64,000 bases of DNA from Oerskovia paurometabola (GCF_016907365.1 NZ_JAFBBV010000001.1:3100001-3164000); one strand, 5' to 3'. Shown: positions 17,274 through 26,445, counted from the first letter of the stretch. Notes: a model not told the origin generated them from the letters alone. Made by a program: numbers and translations.

Positions 17274-18157
17274 CAGGCGATGGACTCGTCCGCATCCGGC
17301 AGGCCCTGCCGACCCTCCGCCCGGCCGAGGCCCGGATCGCGGAGGCCGTGCTCGCGGACCCGACCGCCGTCGTCGGGTCCACGATCAACGAGCTCGCCGC
17401 GCGGGCAGGCGCCTCGCAGGCGACGGTCGTGCGGTTCTGCCGGGCGATCGGCTACGCGGGCTACCCCGAGTTCCGGATCGACCTCGCCCAGGCCACGTCG
17501 CGCCGCGAGATCGAGCTCGAGCGCTCGAACGTCGCGCACGGCGAGATCAACGAGACCGACACGGCCGAGGACGTCGTCGCGAAGATCGCGTTCCACGAGG
17601 CGCGGACGATTGAGGAGACCGCGCGCATGCTCGACCTCGGCGCGCTCGAGCAGGTCGCCGCGGCGGTCGCGGCCGCGCCCAGGGTCGACGTGTTCGGCGT
17701 CGGGTCGAGCCAGCTCACCGGGCAGGACCTCGCGCAGAAGCTGCAGCGCATCGGGCTCGTGTGCTTCGCCGCGCCGGACCCGCACCTCCAGCTCCAGTCC
17801 GCGGCACTCCTGCGCCCGGGCGCGGTCGCGATCGGGATCTCCCACAGCGGGCAGACGGTCGAGACGAACCACGCGCTCGCCATCGCGCAGGCGCGCGGCG
17901 CGACGACCGTCGCGATCACCAACTTCCCCGAGTCCCCCCTGGGGCAGGAGGCCGGCATCGTCCTAGGTACCACGGCGCGCGAGACGCAGTTCCGCTCGGG
18001 TGCCCTGTCGAGCCGCATCGCGCAGCTCGCGGTCGTCGACTTCCTGTTCGTGCGCGTCGCCCAGCGCCTGTACGAGCAGACCAGCGCCAACCTCAAGGCG
18101 ACCTACGACGCGGTCCAGCCCCACCGGCTCGACGGGGAGCGCAAGGCCCGAGCATGA
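17270..18157 (+). CDS. murR: RpiR/MurR-family transcriptional regulator
   Basis: 295 residues, ATG 17270 with AGGAG upstream. An N-terminal RpiR helix-turn-helix (ELAARAGASQATVVRFCRAIGYAGYPEFRIDLA, about residues 41-73) is followed by a SIS sugar-phosphate-binding domain (VDVFGVGSSQLTGQDLAQKL and AIGISHSGQTVETN, about residues 142-205). The family usually senses MurNAc-6-P or GlcNAc-6-P. Encoded between the kinase and D-lactate dehydrogenase genes, coupled to both by 4-nt overlaps, so it probably controls its own operon and the importer operon. Confidence 0.85.
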   Translation: MTGDGLVRIRQALPTLRPAEARIAEAVLADPTAVVGSTINELAARAGASQATVVRFCRAIGYAGYPEFRIDLAQATSRREIELERSNVAHGEINETDTAEDVVAKIAFHEARTIEETARMLDLGALEQVAAAVAAAPRVDVFGVGSSQLTGQDLAQKLQRIGLVCFAAPDPHLQLQSAALLRPGAVAIGISHSGQTVETNHALAIAQARGATTVAITNFPESPLGQEAGIVLGTTARETQFRSGALSSRIAQLAVVDFLFVRVAQRLYEQTSANLKATYDAVQPHRLDGERKARA

Positions 18158-21021
18158 GCGTCTCCGCCGCGACGACGCGGGCCCTCGAGATCCGGACCGA
18201 CCTCCTGACCCGGGTCGCCCAGGCGCACGACGCCTCGCACTACCTGCTGCGCCCCGAGGCGGTGGCCCGCGCCCACGACGTGCCCGACGTCGTCGCCGCC
18301 TTCGCCGAGGCCCGTCGCCGGGGGCTCCCGGTCACGTTCCGCTCGGGCGGGACGAGCCTGTCGGGACAGGCCTCGGGCGCGGGCCTGCTCCTCGACACGC
18401 GCACGCGCTTCACGCGCGTCGACGTGCTCGACGACGGCGCCCGCGTGCGCTGCCAGCCCGGCGTGACGCTGCGCTCGGTCAACGGGCGGCTCCTGCGTCA
18501 CGGGCGGCGGCTCGGCCCCGACCCGGCGAGCGAGATCGCGTGCACGATCGGTGGGGTCGTCGCCAACAACTCCTCGGGCATGGCCTGCGGGACGGTCGAC
18601 ACCGCGTACCGCACGATCGAGTCGATGACCCTGGTCCTGCCCAGCGGGACCGTGCTCGACACGGGCGCCCCGGACGCGGACGAGCGGCTGCGGGTCCTCG
18701 AGCCCGCGCTGCACCGTGGCCTGGCCGAGCTGCGCGACCGGGTGCGCGCGAGCGCGTCGATGCGCGCCACGATCGCGCACCAGTACTCCATGAAGAACAC
18801 CATGGGCTACGGCGTCAACGCGTTCGTGGACCACGACTCCCCCGCCAAGATCCTCGAGCACCTGGTCGTCGGGTCGGAGGGGACGCTCGCGTTCGTGGCG
18901 GACGTGACCTTCCGGACCGTGCCGCTGCTGCCCGCCGCCTCGACCACCCTCCTGGTCTTCGACGCGCTCGAGCACGCGACCGACGCCCTGGCGACCATCA
19001 CCGACTCGGGTGCGCGGGCGATCGAGCTCCTCGACGCGGCCTCGCTCCGCGTCGCCGCCGCCGACCCGCTCGCCGACGCGTCGATGCGGGCCTTCGCGGC
19101 CGCGACGACCCAGACGGCCCTGCTCGTCGAGTACCAGGCCACCACCGCCGACGGCCTCGAACCGTTCGAGGAGGCCGCGCGCCGTGTCATCGGCGACCTC
19201 GCCCTCGTGACGCCTGCCGAGCTCACGCGCGACCCCGCGGCTCGCGGGCGCCTGTGGCGTGTGCGCAAGGGCCTGTACACCGCGGTGGCCGGCGCCCGCG
19301 CGCCGGGCAGCACGGCCTTGCTGGAGGACCTGGTCGTCCCGGTCCCCGACCTCACCGCGACGGTCGGTGACCTGGGCGGGCTCTTCGAGCGGCACGGCTA
19401 CGACGACGCCGTGACGTTCGGGCACGCCAAGGACGGCAACCTGCACTTCATGATCACCCCGCGCCTGTCCGACGACGGCGAGCTCGACCGGTTCGCGGCC
19501 TTCACCGAGGACATGGTGACCCTGGTGCTCGACCGCGGCGGCTCGCTCAAGGCCGAGCACGGCACGGGCCGCATCATGGCGCCGTTCGTCCGGCGGCAGT
19601 TCGGGGACGACCTCTACGCCGTGATGCGCGAGGTCAAGGCGCTGTGCGACCCGACCGGACTGCTCAACCCGGGCGTCCTCCTCACGGACGACGACGAGGC
19701 GCACCTGGCGGACCTCAAGCTCGTGCCGCCCGTCGGGACGTCCGCGGCAGGAGACCTGGCCGAGGTCGTCGACCGGTGCGTCGAGTGCGGCTACTGCGAA
19801 CCCGCGTGCCCCTCACGGACGGTCACGACGACCCCGCGCCAGCGCATCGCCCTGCTGCGCGAGATGGTCACGGCTCCCCCGTCCGAGCGCGCGGAGCTCG
19901 AGCGCGCCTACGAGTACTCGGCCGTCGACACGTGCGCCGTGGACTCGCTGTGCGTGACCGCGTGCCCGGTCGGGATCGACACGGGCAAGGTCATGAAGGT
20001 CCGCCGAGCACAACGGCACGGTGCCGTCGTCCAGCACGCAGGGCGGGTCGCGGCCGAGCACTGGGGCGGCGCGGTCACGGGCCTGCGCGGGGCGCTCGGC
20101 GTCGTCGACCACCTGCCCACCCCGCTCGTGACCGCGGCCTCGAAGGTCGGGCGCTCGGTGCTGGGTGCGGACGTCGTGCCGCTCGTCGGGGCGGACCTGC
20201 CCGGGCCTGGACCGCGTCGCGTGGCGTCGGCCGGGGCCGTCACCGACGCGTCCGTCGTCTTCTTCCAGTCCTGCATGGGCTCGCTCTTCTCCCCCGCCGA
20301 GGCCTCTCCCAGCCCGGGCGGCGTGGGCCCGGCGTTCCTCGCGCTGTGCGAGCGCGCCGGGATCACGGTCGCGATCCCTGAGGGGATCGAGGGCCTGTGC
20401 TGCGGCACGCCCTGGGTCTCCAAGGGTCTGACCGACGGCGCCGCAGCGATGGCCGAGCGGACCTTCGACGCGCTCTGGGCCGCGACCGACGGCGGCCGCC
20501 TGCCGGTCGTCTCGGACGCGTCGAGTTGCACGCACGGCCTCGAAGGGGTCGGGTCCCACCTGGCCGGCGAGGCGCGCGAGCGGTTCGAGCGGCTGCGCGT
20601 CGTGGACGCCGTGACGTTCGTGCGCAGCGACGTCCTGCCCGCGCTCGAGGCGAGCGGTCGCTCCCCCCGGGCCGTGGGAACCACGCTGGGCTCGCTCGTC
20701 CTGCACCCGACGTGCTCGTCGATCCACCTGGGGGTCGTCGGCGACCTCGAGGCGGTCGCGTGCGCGGTGGCCGACGACGTCGTGCTCCCCCTCGACGCGG
20801 GATGCTGCGGGTTCGCCGGCGACCGCGGCATGCTCCACCCCGAGCTCACGGCGGCGGCGACGCGCGCCGAGGCCGCCGAGGTCGCGGCCCACGCTCGCGA
20901 GCACGGCCGTGCGGACGCGTACGCGTCGAGCAACCGGACGTGCGAGATGGGCCTGAGCCGGGCGACGGGGCAGGACTACGTGCACGTCGTCGAGCTGCTC
21001 GAGGCGGCCACCCGTCCCTGA
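18154..21021 (+). CDS. FAD/Fe-S D-lactate dehydrogenase
   Basis: 955 residues, ATG 18154. The N-terminal half is a PCMH-type FAD domain (FRSGGTSLSGQASG at about 64, IGGVVANNSSGMACG at about 130) and the cytochrome-type D-lactate dehydrogenase C-terminal domain (HAKDGNLHFMI, KAEHGTGRIMAPF). Two 4Fe-4S motifs follow: CVECGYCEPACP at about residue 541 and CAVDSLCVTACPVG at about 593. The last 300 residues carry CCG-type Cys motifs (GLCCGTPW, GCCGFAGDRG). Such fusions oxidise D-lactate to pyruvate and pass electrons to quinone at the membrane. Next to a murQ system, it should burn the D-lactate released by the etherase. Confidence 0.88.
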   Translation: MSVSAATTRALEIRTDLLTRVAQAHDASHYLLRPEAVARAHDVPDVVAAFAEARRRGLPVTFRSGGTSLSGQASGAGLLLDTRTRFTRVDVLDDGARVRCQPGVTLRSVNGRLLRHGRRLGPDPASEIACTIGGVVANNSSGMACGTVDTAYRTIESMTLVLPSGTVLDTGAPDADERLRVLEPALHRGLAELRDRVRASASMRATIAHQYSMKNTMGYGVNAFVDHDSPAKILEHLVVGSEGTLAFVADVTFRTVPLLPAASTTLLVFDALEHATDALATITDSGARAIELLDAASLRVAAADPLADASMRAFAAATTQTALLVEYQATTADGLEPFEEAARRVIGDLALVTPAELTRDPAARGRLWRVRKGLYTAVAGARAPGSTALLEDLVVPVPDLTATVGDLGGLFERHGYDDAVTFGHAKDGNLHFMITPRLSDDGELDRFAAFTEDMVTLVLDRGGSLKAEHGTGRIMAPFVRRQFGDDLYAVMREVKALCDPTGLLNPGVLLTDDDEAHLADLKLVPPVGTSAAGDLAEVVDRCVECGYCEPACPSRTVTTTPRQRIALLREMVTAPPSERAELERAYEYSAVDTCAVDSLCVTACPVGIDTGKVMKVRRAQRHGAVVQHAGRVAAEHWGGAVTGLRGALGVVDHLPTPLVTAASKVGRSVLGADVVPLVGADLPGPGPRRVASAGAVTDASVVFFQSCMGSLFSPAEASPSPGGVGPAFLALCERAGITVAIPEGIEGLCCGTPWVSKGLTDGAAAMAERTFDALWAATDGGRLPVVSDASSCTHGLEGVGSHLAGEARERFERLRVVDAVTFVRSDVLPALEASGRSPRAVGTTLGSLVLHPTCSSIHLGVVGDLEAVACAVADDVVLPLDAGCCGFAGDRGMLHPELTAAATRAEAAEVAAHAREHGRADAYASSNRTCEMGLSRATGQDYVHVVELLEAATRP

Positions 21022-21048
21022 CGGGTCCCGCACCCCGACGTGTCGGAA

Positions 21049-21074
21049 GGAGCGTGACCCGGAGGTCACGCTCC
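21049..21074. terminator. Bidirectional terminator between dld and cimA
   Basis: An 11-bp perfect stem (21049-21059 with 21064-21074) closed by a 4-nt loop lies between two convergent genes. Confidence 0.7.
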
Positions 21075-21110
21075 TCTGGCACGTCAGCGCCCGGCGGAAG
21101 GGGCGCAGGC

Positions 21111-22775
21111 TCAGCGCGGCTGCACGTCCGCGTGGATCAGCCCGTAGATCGCGGAGTCCGTCAGCGCCTCCCAGGCCGCCTCGATGAGGTTCGGCCCGAC
21201 GCCCACCGTCGACCAGGACGTCGCCCCGTCGGTCATCTCGATGAGGACGCGCGTGATGGCGTCCGTGCCCTGCTCGGTATCGAGGATGCGGACCTTGAAG
21301 TCGATCAGCTCGAACGCCTCGATCTCCGGGTACACACGCCGCAGCGCGAGCCGCAGCGCATGGTCGAGAGCGTTCACGGGCCCGTTGCCCTCACCCGTCT
21401 TGACGATGCGCTTGCCGCCGGCGTGCAGCTTGACGGTCGCCTCCGCCGTCGCCTCGGTGCCACGTCCCCCGGCCCGTTCGACGATCGTGCGCCAGCTCTC
21501 GACCCGGAAGAACTGCGGCCGCTCGCCCGCGATCTCCTCGCGCAGCAGCAGCTCGAACGAGGCGTCGGCCGCGTCGTAGGTGTACCCGCGGGCCTCGGCC
21601 TCCTTGACCCGGTGCGTCACGCGCGAGAGGACGTCGCCCTGGTCCGACAGGTCGAAGCCCATCTCGCGGCCCTTGAGCTCGATCGAGGCGCGGCCCGCCA
21701 TGTCCGAGATGAGCATGCGCATGTCGTTGCCGACGAGCGTGGGCTCGATGTGCTGGTAGAGGTCCGGGTCGACCTTGATCGCCGAGGCGTGCAGCCCGGC
21801 CTTGTGCGCGAACGCGCTCGCCCCGACGTACGGCTGGCGCGCGTACGGGGAGATGTTGGTGATCTCGCTGATGGCGTGCGCGATGCGCGTGGTCTCCTGC
21901 AGGCCGCCGTCGACGAGAAGGCTCCGGCCGTGCTTGAGCTCGAGGTTCGCGACGACCGTGATGAGGTCGGCGTTCCCCGTGCGCTCGCCGTAGCCGTTGA
22001 CGGTCCCCTGGACGTGCGCGGCGCCCGCGGCCACGGCCGCGAGCGAGTTCGCGACCGCGCAGCCCGAGTCGTTGTGCGCGTGCATCCCGAGCAGCGGGTC
22101 GCCGGCACCGGCGTGCAGCCCGTGCGGGATCCCGACGGCGTCGCGCAGCTCCGTGACGATCTCACCTACCCACTCGGGCAGCATGCCGCCGTTGGTGTCG
22201 CAGAGCGCGACGACCTCGGCCCCTGCCGCGAACGCGGCCTCGACCGCCGCACGCGAGTAGGCGGGGTCGAACCGGTAGCCGTCGAAGAAGTGCTCGGCGT
22301 CCAGGACGACGCGGCGCCCCTCGGCCACGAGGAACGTGACGGTGTCGGTGATCATGGCGAGGTTCTCGGCGCCCGTGGTCCGCAGCGCACGCTCGGCGTG
22401 GCGGAGGTCGGACTTGGCGACGAGCGTGACCACGGGCGCCTGCGATGCGACGAGCGCCCGGACCTGCTGGTCGTCGGCGGCCCTGATCCCGGCCTTGCGG
22501 GTCGCGCCGAACGCGGCCAGCACCGCGTTCTTGAGCGTGAGCTCCTTCGCGGCGCGCGCGAAGAAGTCGGTGTCCTTGGGGATGGCCCCGGGCCAGCCGC
22601 CCTCGATGAACCCGACGCCCAGCTCGTCCAGGAGCGGGGCGATCGCCAGCTTGTCGGCGACCGAGAGGTTCATGCCCTCCTGCTGCGCGCCGTCGCGCAG
22701 GGTCGTGTCGTAGACGTGGAAGGTCGAGGATGCGCTCGCTGTGGCAGGAGCTACGGGGTTCACCTGGGAAGTCAT
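21111..22775 (-). CDS. cimA: (R)-citramalate synthase
   Basis: 554 residues, ATG 22775. It belongs to the DRE-TIM family: VYDTTLRDGAQQEGMNLSV near the start, VALCDTNGGMLPEWV, the metal-binding GMHAHNDSGCAVANSL and GTVNGYGERTGNADL. The C-terminal third is the LeuA-type allosteric domain (FELIDFKVRILDTEQGTDAITRVLIEM). The DGAQQEG motif and GGWPGAIPKD point to the citramalate (pyruvate plus acetyl-CoA) rather than the isopropylmalate branch, giving 2-oxobutyrate for isoleucine without threonine. It is preceded by a leader-peptide attenuator (22960-23065), so it should respond to branched-chain amino acids. Confidence 0.88.
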   Translation of the reverse strand: MTSQVNPVAPATASASSTFHVYDTTLRDGAQQEGMNLSVADKLAIAPLLDELGVGFIEGGWPGAIPKDTDFFARAAKELTLKNAVLAAFGATRKAGIRAADDQQVRALVASQAPVVTLVAKSDLRHAERALRTTGAENLAMITDTVTFLVAEGRRVVLDAEHFFDGYRFDPAYSRAAVEAAFAAGAEVVALCDTNGGMLPEWVGEIVTELRDAVGIPHGLHAGAGDPLLGMHAHNDSGCAVANSLAAVAAGAAHVQGTVNGYGERTGNADLITVVANLELKHGRSLLVDGGLQETTRIAHAISEITNISPYARQPYVGASAFAHKAGLHASAIKVDPDLYQHIEPTLVGNDMRMLISDMAGRASIELKGREMGFDLSDQGDVLSRVTHRVKEAEARGYTYDAADASFELLLREEIAGERPQFFRVESWRTIVERAGGRGTEATAEATVKLHAGGKRIVKTGEGNGPVNALDHALRLALRRVYPEIEAFELIDFKVRILDTEQGTDAITRVLIEMTDGATSWSTVGVGPNLIEAAWEALTDSAIYGLIHADVQPR

Positions 22776-22959
22776 CGTGCCGCTCTCTGGGGAGAATCTC
22801 GGGGTCCAGCGGTGCCGCCTGGGCGAGACCACTCTAGGTGGATCGGGCGGGACGCTTCCGCGCACCACCGGTTCCTCCTCGGTCCCACGCGCCGGGCGGT
22901 CGCTCTCGTGAAGCTCGTGCCCGGCGCTTCGAAGCCCGACGGGGGTGGTGTCAGGCAAC

Positions 22960-22989
22960 AAAAAAACCCCCCGAGGGTGCGGGAGGTTT
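22960..22989 (-). terminator. Attenuator terminator upstream of cimA
   Basis: On the minus strand, a 9-bp stem (22989-22981 with 22972-22964, one G-U pair, 8-nt loop) runs directly into a U-run (seven T's at 22966-22960, three of them in the stem). It lies between the leader peptide stop at 23017 and the cimA start at 22775, so it is inside the 5' untranslated leader, not at a gene end. A classical intrinsic terminator with a T-run is rare in this genome, which supports a regulatory role. Confidence 0.8.
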
Positions 22990-23016
22990 GCGCGTCCGGT
23001 GTGATGGCCGGGCGCG

Positions 23017-23052
23017 CTACTCGATAATGAGGTGGGAGACGAGGTGTGTCAC
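23017..23052 (-). CDS. cimA leader peptide (branched-chain attenuator)
   Basis: A tiny frame ends LVSHLIIE-stop. From GTG 23052 it is 11 codons (VTHLVSHLIIE); an ATG at 23061 would give 14. Six of the last nine residues are Leu, Val or Ile. A weak promoter (TTCCAT at 23083-23088, 17-nt spacer, CAGCAT at 23060-23065) would start transcription at about the GTG, giving a leaderless message. Ribosome stalling at the LVSHLII codons would decide whether the hairpin 28 nt downstream forms. Inferred from arrangement; the peptide itself has no homologue I can name. Confidence 0.6.
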   Translation of the reverse strand: MTHLVSHLIIE

Positions 23053-23160
23053 AGGACACATGCTGCCACAGCAGACGCCAGGATGGAACGGTGTCCACGG
23101 ACTGAGCATGCCACCCAGCGAGCGCCCGGAACGACAGCCTGCAACGACAGGAGACGCATC

Positions 23161-23742
23161 ATGAGCGACCCGAACTTCCCGCCCCGCGGCAACGTCCCGC
23201 CGCCCGGATCCCCCGGCTACCACCCCCAGGCGGTCCCGCCCGCGATCCCGCCCACGGTGCCGCCCGACCCGCACGTCGACTTCCCGGCGCCCCACGAGCC
23301 CGTCAATCCCGCAGACCCACGCCTCGCGGTCGAGGTCGGCAGGTTCTGGGCCGGGGCCGCCGCCACGGCCCTGGTCGCCGCGCTCATCGGCCTCGTCGCC
23401 GTGATCATCCTCGAACGGATCTTCTCGTTCACGCTCGTCCCCCCGCCGGACATCTTCTCGACCGGCTCGCACCAGGCTGCGTTCGCGATCGACGGCGCGA
23501 TCCTGGCTCTGCTCGCGGCCGGGCTGCTGCACGTGCTGATCCTCACGACCCCGCGCCCACGGGCGTTCTTCGGCTGGATCATGGCGCTCGTGATCGTCGT
23601 CATCACGGCCCTGCCGTTCGCGTGGACCACGGACACGACGTCAGCCGTGCTGTCGGGGCTCGTGAACCTGCTGATCGGGGTCGCGGTCTGGTCGCTGCTC
23701 GCGGGAGTCGCGGGCCGCACGATCGTGCGCCGACCGGCCTGA
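23161..23742 (+). CDS. DUF6069-like membrane protein
   Basis: 193 residues, ATG 23161 after AGGAG. The first 55 residues are Pro-rich and probably disordered in the cytoplasm; four hydrophobic helices follow (about residues 62-85, 100-125, 132-150, 160-180). This resembles small actinobacterial four-helix DUF6069 proteins of unknown function. Divergent from the cimA leader; convergent with ilvE through a 20-bp inverted repeat terminator. Confidence 0.6.
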   Translation: MSDPNFPPRGNVPPPGSPGYHPQAVPPAIPPTVPPDPHVDFPAPHEPVNPADPRLAVEVGRFWAGAAATALVAALIGLVAVIILERIFSFTLVPPPDIFSTGSHQAAFAIDGAILALLAAGLLHVLILTTPRPRAFFGWIMALVIVVITALPFAWTTDTTSAVLSGLVNLLIGVAVWSLLAGVAGRTIVRRPA

Positions 23743-23757
23743 GCAGGCCGAGACGCT

Positions 23758-23812
23758 GAGTGCGGAGCAGCTGTCGCAGATCGAGTCGATCGGCGACAGC
23801 TGCTCCGCACTC
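23758..23812. terminator. Long inverted repeat between DUF6069 gene and ilvE
   Basis: A 20-bp perfect inverted repeat (23758-23777 with 23793-23812) around a 15-nt loop that can itself pair (ATCGA/TCGAT). It serves as a bidirectional terminator for convergent genes but is longer than the others in the window. Confidence 0.7.
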
Positions 23813-23833
23813 AAGGGTCGGTGAACGGGCGGA

Positions 23834-24964
23834 TCAGGCCAGGCGCGTCATCCAGCCGTGGCGGTCCGCCGCCCGGCCGTTCTGGATGTCGGTGAGCTCA
23901 CCGCGGATCGCGAGAGTCAGCTCCCCCGCGCCGCCGTCGGCGATCGTGTGGTCGAAGTTCGAGCCGCCCAGGCGGCCGATCGGCGTGACGACCGCGGCCG
24001 TGCCGCACGCGAACACCTCGGTCACCGCTCCGGACCGGATGTCGGCGAGGAGCTCCTCGAGCGGGATGCGCCGCTCCGTGACCTCGTGGCCGCGGTCGTT
24101 GAGGAGCTGGATGATCGACGAACGCGTCACGCCCTCGAGGATCGACCCCGTGAGCTCGGGCGTCTCGACCGACCCGTCGGCCTTGACGACGAACACGTTC
24201 ATGCCGCCGAGCTCCTCGAGGAACGTGCCCGTCGACGAGTCGAGGAAGCAGACCTGCTCGAAGCCCTTCTCCTGCGCGAGGGTCTGCGGCAGCAGGCTCG
24301 ACGCGTAGTTGCCGCCGCACTTGGCGTCCCCCGTGCCACCGGCGCCGGCACGGCTGAACTCGCGGTCGACCCAGATCGACACGGGCTTGACGCCGCCCGA
24401 GAAGTACGGGCCCACGGGCGAGGCGATCACGAGGTACTCGGCCTCGAGCGAGGCACGCACACCGAGGAACGACTCCGAGGCGTACATGAACGGACGCAGG
24501 TACAGGCTCGCCTCCTCGCCGCTCGGGACCCACTCGATGTCCGTGCGCACGAGCGCCGTGATCGAGCCGATGAAGTCGTCGACCGAGAGCGCCGGCAGCG
24601 CCAGACGGTGGGCCGACCGGGCGAACCGGGCCGCGTTGGCCTCCGGCCGGAACGTCCACACGGACCCGTCCTGGTGCCGGTACGCCTTGAGTCCCTCGAA
24701 GATCTCCTGGGCGTAGTGCAGCACCGCGGTCGCGGGGTCGAGCTGGAGGGGGCCGTACTTCTCGATGCGGCGGTCGATCCAGCCGTCGGTCGAGTTCCAG
24801 CTGATCCGGGCCATGTGGTCCGAGAACACGGTGCCGAACTTCGGGGCGGAGATCGCGGCCGCCCTGGCCTCGGGGGAGGTCGGGGTGTCCGAGGTGCGGA
24901 TGTCGAAGAGCGCGACGAGATCCTCGGCCGAGGAAGCGGGCTGCGCTGTGAGGGGGGAAGTCAT
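23834..24964 (-). CDS. ilvE: Branched-chain amino acid aminotransferase
   Basis: 376 residues from ATG 24964. A class IV PLP aminotransferase; the last step of Val, Leu and Ile synthesis. The catalytic Lys lies in GDAKCGGNYASSL. Other landmarks: LHYAQEIFEGLKAYR, FRPEANAARFARSA, FLEELGGMNVFVV and EVFACGTAAVVTPIG. Length and motifs match the BCAT type with an N-terminal extension found in actinobacteria. Same strand as leuB but separated by a strong hairpin, so probably its own transcript. Confidence 0.95.
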   Translation of the reverse strand: MTSPLTAQPASSAEDLVALFDIRTSDTPTSPEARAAAISAPKFGTVFSDHMARISWNSTDGWIDRRIEKYGPLQLDPATAVLHYAQEIFEGLKAYRHQDGSVWTFRPEANAARFARSAHRLALPALSVDDFIGSITALVRTDIEWVPSGEEASLYLRPFMYASESFLGVRASLEAEYLVIASPVGPYFSGGVKPVSIWVDREFSRAGAGGTGDAKCGGNYASSLLPQTLAQEKGFEQVCFLDSSTGTFLEELGGMNVFVVKADGSVETPELTGSILEGVTRSSIIQLLNDRGHEVTERRIPLEELLADIRSGAVTEVFACGTAAVVTPIGRLGGSNFDHTIADGGAGELTLAIRGELTDIQNGRAADRHGWMTRLA

Positions 24965-25105
24965 GTCATGGGCCTTTCACCTGGCGACCCGGGTGGGTTC
25001 CTCGCCTAGTTTTCCATGACCGAGCGCCGTTCGGCGCCCGCAGGGCGGGCGAGAACTCCCGGGCCTTCGACGAGGACGTGGGAGCGGTGAGGACGGCAGA
25101 GGGTG

Positions 25106-25149
25106 CGCGCCGCCGTCGGGACCCTGAGCGGGAGCCCGACGGCGGCGCG
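25106..25149 (-). terminator. Terminator downstream of leuB
   Basis: A 15-bp perfect GC stem (25106-25120 with 25135-25149) and 14-nt loop, 21 bases past the leuB stop and upstream of ilvE on the same strand. Confidence 0.65.
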
Positions 25150-25170
25150 ACGGCAGGTCGGAAGGACCGA

Positions 25171-26214
25171 TCAGCCGGCGACGCGGGCGGCGAGCTCGCG
25201 CCCCACCTCGGCCGTCGACCGTACTCGGGTCCCCCGCTCGGCGAGGTCCCCGGCGACCGCGGCCTCGACGCGCTGCGACTCCTCGGCGAGGCCGAGGTGG
25301 TCGAGCAGCATGGCGACGGACAGGACCGTGGCGGTGGGGTCCGCCTTGCCCTGGCCCGCGATGTCGGGGGCCGAGCCGTGCACCGGCTCGAACATGGAGG
25401 GGGCCGTGCGGTCGGGGTTGATGTTGGCCGAGGCCGCGAGGCCGATGCCGCCGGTGATCGCGGCGGCCTGGTCCGTCAGGATGTCGCCGAACAGGTTGTC
25501 GGTGACGATGACGTCGAATCGCGACGGGTTCGTCGTGAGGAAGATCGTGGCGGCGTCCACGTGCAGGTAGTCCGTGGTGACGTCCGGGAACTCGGCGTTG
25601 ACGGCCTCGACCGTGCGGCGCCACAGGTGACCGGCGTGGACCAGGACGTTGTGCTTGTGCACGAGCGTCAGGTGCTTGCGGGGGCGCGCCTGGGCGCGGG
25701 CGAACGCGTCACGCACGACGCGCTCGACGCCGAAGGCCGTGTTCACGGAGACCTCGGTCGCGATCTCGTGGGGCGTGCCGACGCGCAGCGCCCCGCCGTT
25801 GCCGACGTAGGGCCCCTCGGTGCCCTCGCGGACGACGACGAAGTCGATCTCGCCCGGGTCCGCCAGCGGGGACGTCACACCGGGGTAGAGCTTGCCGGGG
25901 CGCAGGTTCACGTAGTGGTCCAGCGCGAAGCGCAGCTTGAGGAGGAGCCCGCGCTCGAGGACGCCCGACGGGACCGTCGGGTCGCCGATCGCACCGAGAA
26001 GGATCGCGTCGTGCGTGCGGATCGCGGCGAGGTCCTCGTCGGTGAGGGTCTCGCCGGTCGCGTGCCAGCGGCGCGCGCCGAGATCGAAGGGCGTCGTGGA
26101 GACCTTGACGTCCGAGCCTGAGAGCGCCGCCTCGAGGACCGCGAGGCCCTGCTCGACGACCTCGATACCGATGCCGTCTCCGGCGACCACTGCCAAGTCG
26201 ATGTTGCGCGTCAT
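25171..26214 (-). CDS. leuB: 3-isopropylmalate dehydrogenase
   Basis: 347 residues, ATG 26214. It oxidatively decarboxylates 3-isopropylmalate (and methylmalate in the citramalate route). Motifs: [15 protein letters not shown] at the N-terminus, [66 protein letters not shown] and [20 protein letters not shown]. The actinobacterial LeuB type. Divergent from the ROK regulator with 256 bases between them; the ROK palindrome at 26427 is nearer to the regulator than to leuB. Confidence 0.95.
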   Translation of the reverse strand: MTRNIDLAVVAGDGIGIEVVEQGLAVLEAALSGSDVKVSTTPFDLGARRWHATGETLTDEDLAAIRTHDAILLGAIGDPTVPSGVLERGLLLKLRFALDHYVNLRPGKLYPGVTSPLADPGEIDFVVVREGTEGPYVGNGGALRVGTPHEIATEVSVNTAFGVERVVRDAFARAQARPRKHLTLVHKHNVLVHAGHLWRRTVEAVNAEFPDVTTDYLHVDAATIFLTTNPSRFDVIVTDNLFGDILTDQAAAITGGIGLAASANINPDRTAPSMFEPVHGSAPDIAGQGKADPTATVLSVAMLLDHLGLAEESQRVEAAVAGDLAERGTRVRSTAEVGRELAARVAG

Positions 26215-26426
26215 GCCCCGAACGCTACGCCCCGGGCCAGCCCTCGGGACGCCCATCTCACGCCTTGAGCGAGTCCGAGGGAGAGAATCGCACGATCCCG
26301 CGGATCGAGCGCCGCCGCCTCGCCTGGTCGCGCTCCCATGGCAAACTCGACCGACTGCGCGACGCTCGATGGTGTAAAGGACGCGCCGCGCCTGTCGACT
26401 TGCGCAATCCGCCAGAGTACGCAACT

Positions 26427-26445
26427 CTTAGGAAACTTTCCTAAG
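26427..26445. promoter_or_regulatory. Perfect palindromic operator for the ROK regulator
   Basis: CTTAGGAAACTTTCCTAAG is a perfect 9-1-9 palindrome, 25 bases before the ROK gene start. Its AT-rich core stands out in this GC-rich DNA and matches the TTAGGAAA/TTTCCTAA type known for actinobacterial ROK repressors. Autoregulation is the simplest reading. Confidence 0.8.

Noticed and set aside
20397..23027. Plus-strand frame of 876 residues
   Set aside because: Antisense to cimA and out of frame with the D-lactate dehydrogenase; no family features.
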